From the NCBI RefSeq assembly GCF_002742445.1, contig NZ_NJNQ01000003.1, forward strand, positions 1 to 64,000: DNA of 64,000 nucleotides, given 5' to 3'. Of the stretch, positions 46,773-55,464 are shown one piece after another; the first letter of the stretch is position 1; each line of letters begins with the position of its first letter. The translations under genes were made by a program, and so were the position numbers. This stretch comes from Bifidobacterium sp. N4G05. GTDB taxonomy: Bacteria > Actinomycetota > Actinomycetes > Actinomycetales > Bifidobacteriaceae. Below the pieces are notes generated by a model. It had not been told where the DNA came from. It ran no database searches and saw only the letters and a list, made by a program, of their open reading frames with translations.

Positions 46773-47270
46773 TCAGATAATGCGGAACATCGGTTTGGAG
46801 GTTATGGAATTGACGAATATCACCCGTTGCATCTCAGCAAGTCTATCTTGCAATTCAGTGGTGATGTATCGCTTTTTCACCAAGTCAATCTCCCGACCAA
46901 AAGTCGATGCGAGTTCATCGCGCAAAGCCCACTCATCAATCATTGGATTAGCCGTGTCATCAAACTGGTAGATGAAATCGATATCTGAATCCGCACGTCC
47001 CTCGCCGCGAGCCATGGAACCGAACAGGTACAATTCATTGACATGATGCCTCAGCGCGATAGGACGAGCAATGTCCGCTATCTGCTGCGGTGTAGTGGCC
47101 CGCGAAATCGCATCAAGCGCATTTTTATAACGCTGAATAAAAGCCTGCGTTGGATTTCCTCTCACCGCACGCGACAGAACAGGATCAGTCACGCCCATGG
47201 ATTCAGCCACACTTTTCTGCGAGAAACCCAATCGCTTGCGTTTTTCATTAAGCTCGTGCATTACTTCCAT
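46773..47270 (-). CDS. mntA: MntA-like nucleotidyltransferase antitoxin with N-terminal HTH
   Basis: The 165-residue protein joins an XRE-type helix-turn-helix (about 10-40, RLGFSQKSVAESMGV) to a minimal nucleotidyltransferase domain. That domain has the exact GSx10DxD motif (GSMARGEGRADSDID, 84-98). It should adenylylate HepT and probably repress its own operon through the HTH. Stand-alone MntA proteins usually lack an HTH, so this is a fused form. A palindrome lies 8 nt upstream of the start. Confidence 0.85.
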   Translation of the reverse strand: MEVMHELNEKRKRLGFSQKSVAESMGVTDPVLSRAVRGNPTQAFIQRYKNALDAISRATTPQQIADIARPIALRHHVNELYLFGSMARGEGRADSDIDFIYQFDDTANPMIDEWALRDELASTFGREIDLVKKRYITTELQDRLAEMQRVIFVNSITSKPMFRII

Positions 47271-47278
47271 ACCAACAT

Positions 47279-47296
47279 ATTAGCTTACAAGCTAAT
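47279..47296. promoter_or_regulatory. Candidate MntA operator
   Basis: ATTAGCTT-AC-AAGCTAAT is a perfect palindrome (8-bp arms) immediately before mntA, of the kind XRE-type regulators bind. It also touches the stop of the remnant to its right. Confidence 0.55.
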
Positions 47297-47620
47297 TACA
47301 GCGCAAACCTTTTGAACGGAACGTCGAATGCCATATCTAAGAAATTAGTCCGCTCCTTCGCATATCTCCGCAAGCTTTCGGCTGAAGTCCAGTTTCCCTT
47401 GGCATGCGCAGTCTGCAGAATGCGTATGTGTTCTCGACGGGTGGCCTTATCCGTGATATTCAAATCCTCCAGTTTGCTCACCACGGTATTCATATCAAGT
47501 CCCATGCATAGCGGATGATCGAGAACCACGGATCTCAAATCGTCCGTATGCACCACGAATTCGCGGCCGGAATGCGTCTTCACCTTGAATTTGGTGCGGT
47601 TCGAAAAGCAGTCGATGGAA
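47296..47620 (-). pseudogene. 3' fragment of an unrecognised gene
   Basis: About 105 codons look protein-like (KFKVKTHSGREF, NITDKATRREHIRILQ, DMAFDVPFKRFAL). The frame loses coding character where the oppositely oriented 47625 fragment begins, and there is no start. It is probably a gene cut by recombination. Family unknown. Confidence 0.5.
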
Positions 47621-47624
47621 ATGA

Positions 47625-48528
47625 AGGCCAATACTGCGAGACATCCTCGAACGGTATTTCGGGCTCGGCAACATCGACACCGCGCTGCAATACGAAATCG
47701 AACGCATGCACGACGGCCTACCGTGCAATCCCGGCTTGAGCACATACCAGTTCGACATCGACGACCAGGTCCGGCGCAAACGCGCCGGCAACGACTCGGA
47801 AAAGGGAAACGACGTCTTCGGAGACGACGAAAACCTCTCTTTCGGGGAGAGCCACCCTCCCCGCCGAGCGCAACTTCCCGCAGGATGGCTGAATATCCTG
47901 GAAGCCGCCTACGAGCATCAGGACGACACGCAGGCTCTGCTACGGCTCGCCATGTACGCGATCCTTTCGGACATCCCGCCCGCGGACCGGTACCTTCCCA
48001 TGGCAAAGGCGCTTGCCGCCGACGACTGGCCGAATATCCTCACGCGTATCACAGAACTGTTCGGCCAATACGGCGACAGGCTGTTCTCGCTTGCGCGCAA
48101 CCGCATGATGGAACGGCTGATCATCCAGGAACAGCTGAGCGAACAGGCATGGCAATACCTGCAGGCGCGTACGGACATCAACAATTCCGATGCGGTGTTC
48201 TTCGGCACACGGGAGCCGCAATGGCAATTCATGTTCGACGAATTGGCGCCGGTCGCCATGCGCACGCACGCGGCGGACATCAGAACTTGTGCGACCGCTG
48301 CAGGATGCGGATGCCGAACCATTGAAAACCGACACCGCCGAAAACCGCATCGTCATCGCGAGCATCATCAAACGCTGCATCGATTCCGGTGCGAAGGATC
48401 TGGCGGAACGGCAACGAGACAGGCTTCGTCTTATGTACCCGAAACGCCGCATGTTACAGCGGATGCTCGATGCGGTCATGGCCGGTGACTTCAACCAGTA
48501 CGATCCGCAGTGGCAACACGAAGAGTGA
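47625..48528 (+). pseudogene. Frameshifted, 5'-truncated large protein (unknown)
   Basis: One frame reads from about 47640 (ILERYFGLGNIDTALQYEI) to about 48285. The coding signal then passes to the +1 frame (ELVRPLQDADAEPLKTD) and ends at the TGA at 48528. No start is present. The end (LMYPKRRMLQRMLDAV, WQHEE) is a natural C-terminus. It resembles bacterial proteins of several hundred residues with a tally-like helical C-terminus, possibly SWIM-associated, but I cannot name it. Confidence 0.65.
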
Positions 48529-48659
48529 ATCCCGATGGGCCGTCCCAAACATCGACCGCCGACACGAATCCAAAGTGGGAATCCAAAGTGGTACTGGCCA
48601 TTGCGGGATCTTGAAACGGCCGCTTCGCTTGCTTGAGGCATACGAACGCCGAAACACGA

Positions 48660-48691
48660 AGTATGAGCGTTGGAATTCCAACGCTCATACT
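48660..48691. repeat. Perfect 32-bp palindrome
   Basis: Two 16-bp arms (AGTATGAGCGTTGGAA and its exact complement) meet with no spacer. It lies 122 nt upstream of the metallophosphoesterase start. There is no T-run, so it is not an ordinary terminator. Confidence 0.95.
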
Positions 48692-48813
48692 CGCCATAAT
48701 CGGCAAACGGTGCCACAAACAAGCCAACAAGCATTTTGGGGAGGGCTATTCGTGCGATGTTGCGCTCTATCATTGATAAAGGCATCCAGCAACCGCATAT
48801 CGTAAGGAATCAC

Positions 48814-49569
48814 ATGCGTTATTTCACTTCGGACACGCACTTTGGCCACCCACTGGTCACCGCGCTTCGCGGGTTCCTGAACAATGGCAGGCTACGTGCT
48901 GAGTACCTCGACATCTGGCAGACGCAGGCCCGCACCGCCGCACACGCGTGGATCAAACAATATGTGCACGACAATCAGACATCGTTCAAAGCGATCTGCG
49001 ACATCGCACGCCACGAGAACACCATCATCGACAATATCAACGAGATCGTCGGACACGACGACGAACTGTGGATTCTCGGCGACCTCTCCTACCGTTGCAC
49101 CGTCGAGCACACGCTTGAATGTCTGCGCCGAATCAACTGCCAACATCTGCATCTGATCATCGGCAACCACGACCGCAACTTCCGTCTCCGCTCCAACGAC
49201 GCGCTGTACGGGGACGTGTTCGAGACCATCGACGATTACCGCGAAATCGACATGGAACTTCCCGTTCTCGATGAATCCGGCAAAATAACGGTGGCGACCA
49301 CGCAGCAAAGCATCGCCATGAGCCACTTCCCCAGACTCTCGGCATTGGCCGAAGAACACGGCGATTGGCCGAGCAACTGGAACGAGTTCGCCGATATGGC
49401 GCCTACCACCGAAGGCTGGCTACTCTACGGCCACACGCATCAGGACGTTCCCGACGGCACCGATCCGCGAAGTGTGAACGTGGGGCTCGACGCATGGGAT
49501 TTCAAGCCCGTCAGCGAACAGCAAATCCTCGCCTGGCTTGCATCCCGGTGCGCCGACCAATCAAAGTGA
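48814..49569 (+). CDS. Metallophosphoesterase
   Basis: The ~251-residue protein shows calcineurin-like metallophosphoesterase motifs: SDTHFGH at the start, GDLSYR, GNHDRNF, SHFP and GHTHQD. It would hydrolyse a phosphoester using two metal ions; the substrate is unknown. ATG 48814 follows AAGGA by 5 nt and starts directly at the metal-binding strand. A ~65-residue insert lies between SDTHFGH and GDLS. It is an intact gene among fragments. Confidence 0.85.
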   Translation: MRYFTSDTHFGHPLVTALRGFLNNGRLRAEYLDIWQTQARTAAHAWIKQYVHDNQTSFKAICDIARHENTIIDNINEIVGHDDELWILGDLSYRCTVEHTLECLRRINCQHLHLIIGNHDRNFRLRSNDALYGDVFETIDDYREIDMELPVLDESGKITVATTQQSIAMSHFPRLSALAEEHGDWPSNWNEFADMAPTTEGWLLYGHTHQDVPDGTDPRSVNVGLDAWDFKPVSEQQILAWLASRCADQSK

Positions 49570-49578
49570 ATTCCACCC

Positions 49579-49885
49579 TGAGCATGGATCCGGGCTGTAG
49601 GATGCCGGGTCGCTGGTATTTGTCGACGCCGGCGCTCCAGGTTTGCAACCATTCGAGTTTGGGACACTGTCGGCATGTTCCCGGATCAACATTGCCGACG
49701 ATGGCGGTGACTTGAGCTTTGAGCTCTTCGGGGATGATGGCCGTCCATGCCATGTTGCCACGCTGCGCCGGATCGCCTACGAATTCTTACGGCACGCTTT
49801 TGGCTGCACGCATGAACTGCGCTTGTTCGGATGATGTCAACGGCAGGCAATTGACAATAAGTTTGCGATTATTCTCGATTCCCAC
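49579..49885 (-). pseudogene. Broken partial copy of the D-2-hydroxyacid dehydrogenase gene
   Basis: The segment aligns with codons 1-102 of the 28585 gene. It starts with GTG 49885 (KLIVNCLPLTSSEQAQF), has an in-frame TAA at 49787-49789 where the parent has a Gln codon, and breaks off after PGILQPGSML. About 50 bases at the 3' end are identical to the parent, while the rest is clearly diverged. Confidence 0.92.
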
Positions 49886-49940
49886 CCATCCCACCTTAGG
49901 ACAGACATGAGATAAGCCTTTCGCATGTGAGTGGCGAATA

Positions 49941-49975
49941 GATTCAGCCGAGTCTGACTTGGCCCCGGCTGAATC
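49941..49975 (-). terminator. Hairpin with nested outer pairing
   Basis: GATTCAGCCG pairs with CGGCTGAATC. Outside it CATGTGA and TCACATG also face each other. It lies just past the short minus-strand remnant ending at 49996. Confidence 0.55.
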
Positions 49976-49995
49976 ACATGTATGCGCCCGTCTGT

Positions 49996-50085
49996 TCAGG
50001 CAAGGGACTCGTACGCTTGCGCATCGACCGGTTCAAGCCATTCGTTGCTCATCGCGCCAGGGTCTCCTGCCGGAACCATGAACGC
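49996..50085 (-). pseudogene. C-terminal scrap of an unidentified gene
   Basis: About 28 codons (FMVPAGDPGAMSNEWLEP) end in a stop followed by a terminator-like hairpin, as a natural gene end would. Nothing upstream continues it. Confidence 0.3.
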
Positions 50086-50094
50086 ACGGCATGA

Positions 50095-50384
50095 GATTCG
50101 AATTCCACCCGCAGCACCACTGACGGCATCATGCGCAACAAGTATGATCAGGCGCAAGACCAAGACATGCCCATCGTCGAACGTGTGCTTGAAGTAGCCG
50201 AACACCACGGAGTGCCCATGGCTCAGGTTGCGCTTGCATGGCACTGGGCCAAGGGCGTGACCGTACCTATCTCGTGGGCTGTTCGCAGCCAGAACGCGTG
50301 GATGATGCCATCGCCGCGCTAGGCGTGCAGCTTACGGAAGATGACATAGCCCACATCGAAGAGCCGTATACCGCGCAGAGCTAG
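50095..50384 (+). pseudogene. Aldo/keto reductase C-terminal fragment, frameshifted
   Basis: TRSTTDGIMRNKYD, VAEHHGVPMAQVALAWHWAKGV and, after a frameshift near 50270, GCSQPERVDDAIAALGVQLT and the end EEPYTAQS are typical of the reductase barrel's last helices. The catalytic Tyr/Lys half is missing. Confidence 0.85.
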
Positions 50385-50490
50385 TCGGTCCGCTTTCTCG
50401 CCCAGGAGAGAAGGCCTTGGCCGGCACTTTGGCTCCCACGCTCAAGGAAACCACTCGAAACTAGCTTCTCTTGACTCCGCGGGGTGGTAT

Positions 50491-50665
50491 CCGCCCTTAC
50501 GTATGGCAGATTTCACCCCGCGTCCCCATGCATCTCGCCTATATATGGCAGGTCTTATAGATAAAAAGAGGGTTAGAGGGTACGAAACATACCCTCTAAC
50601 TCGCTTTTGCTCCTGTGTATAAGGCAGATAGCATCGGACAGCCTCGTGAATCTGCCCTATATACA
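50491..50665. repeat. Second cluster of the TATRTGGCAGA motif around a hairpin
   Basis: Direct copies occur at 50496-50510 (CTTACGTATGGCAGA), 50536-50552 (CGCCTATATATGGCAGG) and 50615-50628 (GTGTATAAGGCAGA). One inverted copy is at 50651-50664. GTTAGAGGGTA and TACCCTCTAAC (50572-50600) form an 11-bp hairpin in the middle. The design mirrors the 25.4 kb array. The 50385-50760 interval holds no gene I can support. Confidence 0.65.
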
Positions 50666-50764
50666 TATATAGCTGAGTTAGAGGTCGAGGCTCTCCACCC
50701 AAGAGGAGACTTCACCGGCCGAGGCGTTGGACGAGAGCCGTTGTCCTTCCTGCCAATCACCGGT

Positions 50765-50813
50765 GCCGACCATGGTCGGCAAGTCATCACCGCTGCTGCC
50801 CAGCGGTGATGAC
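50765..50813. repeat. Two adjacent palindromes
   Basis: GCCGACCATGGTCGGC (50765-50780) is a perfect 16-bp palindrome. GTCATCACCGCTG and its complement (50783-50813) form a 13-bp stem with a 5-nt loop only 2 nt further on. Confidence 0.85.
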
Positions 50814-50940
50814 GAAGAAGCGGCGAATAGATGACTTTCTTGCTGATGAAGTCATGGTCGGTCACAAAGTGATTGGCCAGCCATGCGGCTCCGCCCCACC
50901 AAATCGGATAGCCGATGAACTCAGCGATTCAATCACTCGC
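50814..50940 (-). pseudogene. Flavodoxin fragment
   Basis: Minus-strand codons read AEFIGYPIWWGGAAWLANHF and DFISKKVIYS, the conserved GYPIWW region of flavodoxins. Both ends are missing. Confidence 0.7.
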
Positions 50941-50965
50941 CTTTCACAGTGATGGGCAGAAACGT

Positions 50966-51679
50966 TCAGCAGCGCCCCTCGTACAGGAAGAAGGAAAGCG
51001 AACCGTCTTCCAAACCACCTTGAGTAAAGGAATCCCTGCGTATGGTACGTTCCGCTTTACGCGTCAAACCACGGTAATCATAAAAACCGTAATCGCAGGT
51101 AGTGTCAGTGAAGAGGAAATACTCGTTCATTCCAGCATCACGAAACACGTCAAGCATGTGATTGAACAGCTTACGGCCGACACCCATGCCCCGCGCTTCC
51201 GGAGAAACCACGAACAGCGTTACCTCAGCCTGATAGCTTTTGCCAGCATCTCGCTTCAATACTTCATCGGCCTGCAAAATCGCAATCTGATCGGCAAGTC
51301 CTCGACGACCATCCTTGCTTGCCAACAAGGGCAACGCCAAGCAATTTCGCGCAATAGCATGACGTATCCTCTGCGCTGTGGTAACACGGGACCTCAACGA
51401 TCCCAATACCACGCCAAGCACCCGACCATCATGTTCAGCGACCGTAGCCTCGGTGGTGCGAGAAAGAAAATCATGCATGTCGATTGCCGCAAGTCGGTGC
51501 ATATTGCGCAGACGAATCGCCTTGCGCAGCTTATACTTACGCAACCCGCGCTCATCGTTCGGAACGTTCCCATTATCATCCGACTCATCATCCACATACC
51601 AAGCCTGATGGACAAGCTCTTCAAGCGCGGGAAAATCCGTGCGACGCATCGGTCGGAGCATAATCATTTCTGAAGTCAT
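50966..51679 (-). CDS. GNAT-family N-acetyltransferase
   Basis: The ~237-residue protein has a GNAT core: MIMLRPMRRTDFPALEELV at the start, VLGVVLGS, and the acetyl-CoA-binding VSPEARGMGVGRKLFNHML near residue 170. A ~60-residue helical insert lies between the first helix pair and the core. It would acetylate an amine; the acceptor is unknown. ATG 51679 is chosen because GGGGGAG precedes it and the fold begins there; the longer frame to 51862 is unlikely. Confidence 0.85.
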   Translation of the reverse strand: MTSEMIMLRPMRRTDFPALEELVHQAWYVDDESDDNGNVPNDERGLRKYKLRKAIRLRNMHRLAAIDMHDFLSRTTEATVAEHDGRVLGVVLGSLRSRVTTAQRIRHAIARNCLALPLLASKDGRRGLADQIAILQADEVLKRDAGKSYQAEVTLFVVSPEARGMGVGRKLFNHMLDVFRDAGMNEYFLFTDTTCDYGFYDYRGLTRKAERTIRRDSFTQGGLEDGSLSFFLYEGRC

Positions 51680-51862
51680 GCTCCCCCATCCTAGCCGCAG
51701 CCATACCAAAACTCCGCTCACGGATGACATAATGCGCATGGTATTGAAATAACAGGAATGCGTAGGATTTGTTGGCATTGGCATGTGAAGCTTGGGGGTC
51801 TGGGGGCACAAGTTTAGGATGAGACAGGATTGCGTGTGACGAGCAATGAATGAGAGGTTCAT

Positions 51863-52612
51863 ATGGCAACGTTGGTTAGACGAATTGCGGGCGCGCTATG
51901 CATAGTGCTCGCCGCGGTATGTGTTTGTTACGCTTTCGCAGTGCGTAACACGCATTCCGGCACAGTATTCTGGATTGTCTGGCTAGCATTCGCGGCGCTG
52001 TTCGCCGTGCTTGGATTCGGAGTGCTCTTCCAATGGTGGGCGATGCTGCCAAGACTAGTCAGAGGTGTGGCGATCGCAGTCGCATGCGTCGGTCTGGTCG
52101 CATTCGGCACGGTGGAAGGTTGCATTGTCAGCAAAATGCATGCGCAAGGTGAACCAAATCTCGATTATGTGGTGGTGCTTGGAGCTCAGGTGCGCAAGTC
52201 CGGGCCAAGCCTTGTGCTTCGTTACCGTCTTGACAAGGCTATTGAGTATTTGGACGCGAACCCGAATACCACATGCATAGTCTCCGGTGGAAAGGGACCG
52301 AACGAGCCGTTCCCCGAAGCCCAAGGCATGGCTGATTATCTTAAAGAACATGGCATTGACGAGCAGCGCATTCTTGAAGAGCCGGATTCGAAGACCACTG
52401 AGGAAAACATTGTCAACAGCAAGAAGCTGATCAGTGACGATAATGCTTCCGTAGGGGTAATCACCAATAATTTCCACATGTTCCGCGCGTTGCAGATTGC
52501 CGACAAATATGGTTTGGACAACGCCCAAGGCATTGCGGCTGGCTCTCCCCCGAACATGCTCGTCAACAATATGGTTCGCGAGTTTTTCGCCGAAATCAAA
52601 TTCCTGCTGTAA
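51863..52612 (+). CDS. YdcF-family (DUF218) membrane protein
   Basis: The 249-residue protein has three N-terminal membrane helices (about 5-28, 33-55, 65-85). An extracytoplasmic DUF218 domain follows: DYVVVLGAQV, CIVSGGKGPNEPFPEAQGM, TTEENIVNSKKL and VITNNFHMFRAL. Members act on envelope or vitamin-related substrates, but no specific reaction can be claimed. GAGAGG lies about 5 nt before the ATG. It is divergent from the acetyltransferase. Confidence 0.87.
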   Translation: MATLVRRIAGALCIVLAAVCVCYAFAVRNTHSGTVFWIVWLAFAALFAVLGFGVLFQWWAMLPRLVRGVAIAVACVGLVAFGTVEGCIVSKMHAQGEPNLDYVVVLGAQVRKSGPSLVLRYRLDKAIEYLDANPNTTCIVSGGKGPNEPFPEAQGMADYLKEHGIDEQRILEEPDSKTTEENIVNSKKLISDDNASVGVITNNFHMFRALQIADKYGLDNAQGIAAGSPPNMLVNNMVREFFAEIKFLL

Positions 52613-52677
52613 CTCATGTTTCGACAATCTCTGTCTTGCCCTGTTTAAGGATGCCGAAACCGAATACGAAATAAATT

Positions 52678-52710
52678 GAGGGGTGGAATCCCATATGGAT
52701 TTCACCCCTC
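52678..52710. terminator. Bidirectional terminator between ydcF-like gene and tig
   Basis: GAGGGGTG(G)AATCC pairs with the GGATTTCACCCCTC side around a short loop, between two convergent genes. Confidence 0.75.
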
Positions 52711-52754
52711 AACGCTTTAGAAAGGACTCTCGCGAGTCAGGCATTAAGCGAAGC

Positions 52755-54116
52755 TCACTCTTCGGAAGCAAGTTCGTCAGCCACAGCGGCGGCTGCGGAA
52801 GCAGCTTCAACGCTCTCGGCTTCTTCATCTTCAGCGGCTTCGCCAAGGAAGGCGCTCAGGTCCAGGGTTTCACCCTCGGACTTGAAGGTCACGGCACGCA
52901 TGCCGGCGAGCAGGCCCTTGGAACGGCCGACTTCCTGCACTGCGGAGCCGAGCTGGCCGTTGCGCATGATGGCCTGGATGAAGGCGTTCGGATCCATGCC
53001 GTACTGCTGGGCGATGGAAGCGAGGAAGTTGAACACGTCGGCCTGGGAGACCTTGACATCCAGCTTCTCGGAGAGCACGTCGAGCACCATCTGGTCGCGC
53101 AGTTCCTTTTCGACGGTTTCTTCGGCTTCTGCCTTCTGCTCCTTGGTGGCGTTGGCCGGATCAGCGGTCACACCCTTGAGCTGCTGCTCAACCATTTCAG
53201 CCTTGACGCCCTTCGGCACCGGAATCTCCAGGCCTTCTTCGAGCTTGGCGATGAAAGCGTCGCGGGCTGCGGTGGCCTGACGGCCTTCGGCATCCTGGGA
53301 AGCGGCCTTCTTGAGGTCTTCCTTCAGCTCGTCGAGGGTGTCGAACTCGGAGGCTTCGGAAGCGAAGTCATCGTCGAGTTCCGGCAGCTCTTCAGCCTTG
53401 ACGGAGTTGACCTTGACCTTGATCTGGGCCTTCTCGCCTTCGTGCTCGCCAGCTTCCAGCGTGCCTTCGAAGGTGGTCTCTTCGCCGGAGGACAGGCCTT
53501 CGAGGGCCTCATCCAGACCGTCGAGCATGGTTTCGGAGCCGAGCTCGTAGCTCACGCCTTCCTGGGAGTCGACCACTTCACCGTTGATTTCGGCGGTCAG
53601 GTCGATGTTGGCGTAGTCACCCTTGGCGGCCGGACGGTCCACACCCACGAGGGTGCCGAAACGCTGGCGCAGGGCTTCCAGACGGTTGTTGATGTCTTCG
53701 TCGGTAATTTCAGCCTTGGCGACCTCGATCTCCATGCCGTCGATTGCCGGCAGCTCGATGTCCGGGCGGCGCTCAACGGTGGCCACGAACTTCAGCTTGG
53801 TCTCGTCCTTAGCGGATTCCGGCACTTCCTGAACGTCGATTTCCGGCTGGGCCATCGGATGGATGCCCTTTTCTTCGAGAGCCTTGGAGTACAGCTCCGG
53901 CACACCGTTGTTCACGGCTTCGCCAGCAACGGCACCGAAACCGATGCGCTGGTCGATAATCTTGCCGGGCACGTGGCCCTTACGGAAGCCAGGCACGTTC
54001 ACCTGCTTGGCGATTTCCTTGCGAGCATTGTCGAGATACGGGTTGAACTCTTCCGGATCAACGGTGATGGTGAGCTTCACCTTGGTCGGCTCAAGATTCC
54101 TGACGCTGATTTTCAC
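52755..54116 (-). CDS. tig: Trigger factor
   Basis: The 453-residue ribosome-associated chaperone has the ribosome-binding signature VPGFRKGHVPGKII (about residues 41-54). A PPIase domain follows (KGDYANIDLTAEINGEV) and then long chaperone helices. The tail is Ala/Glu-rich and acidic. It shields nascent chains at the exit tunnel. The start is GTG 54116 with AGGAG upstream. It is monocistronic. Confidence 0.96.
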   Translation of the reverse strand: MKISVRNLEPTKVKLTITVDPEEFNPYLDNARKEIAKQVNVPGFRKGHVPGKIIDQRIGFGAVAGEAVNNGVPELYSKALEEKGIHPMAQPEIDVQEVPESAKDETKLKFVATVERRPDIELPAIDGMEIEVAKAEITDEDINNRLEALRQRFGTLVGVDRPAAKGDYANIDLTAEINGEVVDSQEGVSYELGSETMLDGLDEALEGLSSGEETTFEGTLEAGEHEGEKAQIKVKVNSVKAEELPELDDDFASEASEFDTLDELKEDLKKAASQDAEGRQATAARDAFIAKLEEGLEIPVPKGVKAEMVEQQLKGVTADPANATKEQKAEAEETVEKELRDQMVLDVLSEKLDVKVSQADVFNFLASIAQQYGMDPNAFIQAIMRNGQLGSAVQEVGRSKGLLAGMRAVTFKSEGETLDLSAFLGEAAEDEEAESVEAASAAAAVADELASEE

Positions 54117-54168
54117 GCTTGCGCTCCTGAAAAATACGGTTCTTCACATTTCTGCCGTTAGGCAACCT

Positions 54169-55464
54169 CTATATAATAGCGCGACTCACGGACTCTGCAA
54201 CAAGCGCGACCTGCCACGCCCTAGCGCCCTGCTCAGTGAGGAATTGCGCGACATCACGTTCCTGTGGCTCATCCGTCCAGCAGAGGTTACGCAAATACTG
54301 CGGTTTGATGATGACTTCCGCGGGTGTACGCGTGTCTTCCGCTATCTGTGCCACCACCTTGCGTACCTTGTCAAGTGTGGCGAGACGTTCCGGATAGCGT
54401 TCCCTCCAGGCTCGTGTCGCACGTGGGGCAGATGTGGTTTGCGCCTCTTGGTTCTGAGGATTGTGGTTGTCTATGACCGGCCACTCGCTTTCTGGCAGAT
54501 CAAGCGCCTGCTGGATTATTTTCTTCCACATGCTTGGCTTGATTTTGCGTTGTATGGGCGCGTAACGTTCGAACATTTTCTCCTGTTCGGCGTCGGCCTG
54601 GATGCGCACACGTTCGTTGATGGAACGCACCGCCCTGAATTGTGCGGCATTGTGCGGCTTGCGCTCCGCCACTTCGATGATGGTTCTGTCGGCAAGCAGC
54701 AACGTCGGTGAGATATCGTATTGGCGCGCCAGTTCGTCTCGCTTGGTCCATAGTGCTTTCGCCACAGCCAAGGCCTGACGATCCTTCATGATTTCGGTGA
54801 TATGCGAGATGCGCAGCCATGGAACGGGATGCTCTTTGCGTGGCGCGGTTCCTTCGCGCAGCGCGTAATCGAATTCCTCCTCGGCCCATTCGATTTTGCC
54901 TTGACGGCGCAGTTCGGCGCGCATGATCGTTTCCAGCTCGATCAGCAATTCAACATCCAACGCCGCATAATTGCGCCAGTCACGCGGCAACGGACGGTAT
55001 GACCAATCGGCTGCGGAATGCTCTTTGGCAAGTGTCAATCCCAAGTAATGCTCAGTGACGGCGGCCAAACCGAACCGTTTCATGCCGAGCAGTCTCGCGG
55101 CGATCTCGGTGTCGAACAACCGCTGCGGCTTCAATCCAAGGTCATTGAATCCTGGCAGATCCTGCAGAGAATCATGCAGAATCCATACCGCGTCGCCTAC
55201 GGCAGCATTGAAATCGTTCCAATCAACACCTTCGGCAGTCAATGCCTGCGGGTCAAGCAATCCTATGCCGGCACCGTCCCTTTTGAACTGCACCAACCAA
55301 TCGTCATGACCGTATCGGAAACCGGATGCTCGCTCCGCATCGGCAGCAAGAGACCCGTGTGAGGACGCCAGAGCGCTGCAGTACTCGCGAAATGCCGGTA
55401 GGGTGTCGATCACATCGGGCACGCCCTCACGCGGCTCGGCCTGCAACCTTGGCTCGTCAGTCAA
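54169..55464 (-). CDS. rnd: Ribonuclease D
   Basis: The 431-residue 3'-5' exonuclease has the DEDD core: LAADAERASG, ILHDSLQDLPGF, FDTEIAARLLG, YAALDVELLIEL. An HRDC-like helical region follows (about 215-290) and an actinobacterial C-terminal extension. It trims tRNA and other RNA 3' ends. The start is TTG 55464, 9 nt after GAGGAGG. It overlaps the DUF3000 gene by 8 nt, the standard actinobacterial arrangement. Confidence 0.92.
   Translation of the reverse strand: MTDEPRLQAEPREGVPDVIDTLPAFREYCSALASSHGSLAADAERASGFRYGHDDWLVQFKRDGAGIGLLDPQALTAEGVDWNDFNAAVGDAVWILHDSLQDLPGFNDLGLKPQRLFDTEIAARLLGMKRFGLAAVTEHYLGLTLAKEHSAADWSYRPLPRDWRNYAALDVELLIELETIMRAELRRQGKIEWAEEEFDYALREGTAPRKEHPVPWLRISHITEIMKDRQALAVAKALWTKRDELARQYDISPTLLLADRTIIEVAERKPHNAAQFRAVRSINERVRIQADAEQEKMFERYAPIQRKIKPSMWKKIIQQALDLPESEWPVIDNHNPQNQEAQTTSAPRATRAWRERYPERLATLDKVRKVVAQIAEDTRTPAEVIIKPQYLRNLCWTDEPQERDVAQFLTEQGARAWQVALVAESVSRAII

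Noticed and set aside
52683-54161. 492-codon plus-strand ORF over trigger factor
   Set aside because: Shadow of tig; composition is Gly/Leu/Phe-rich without domains.
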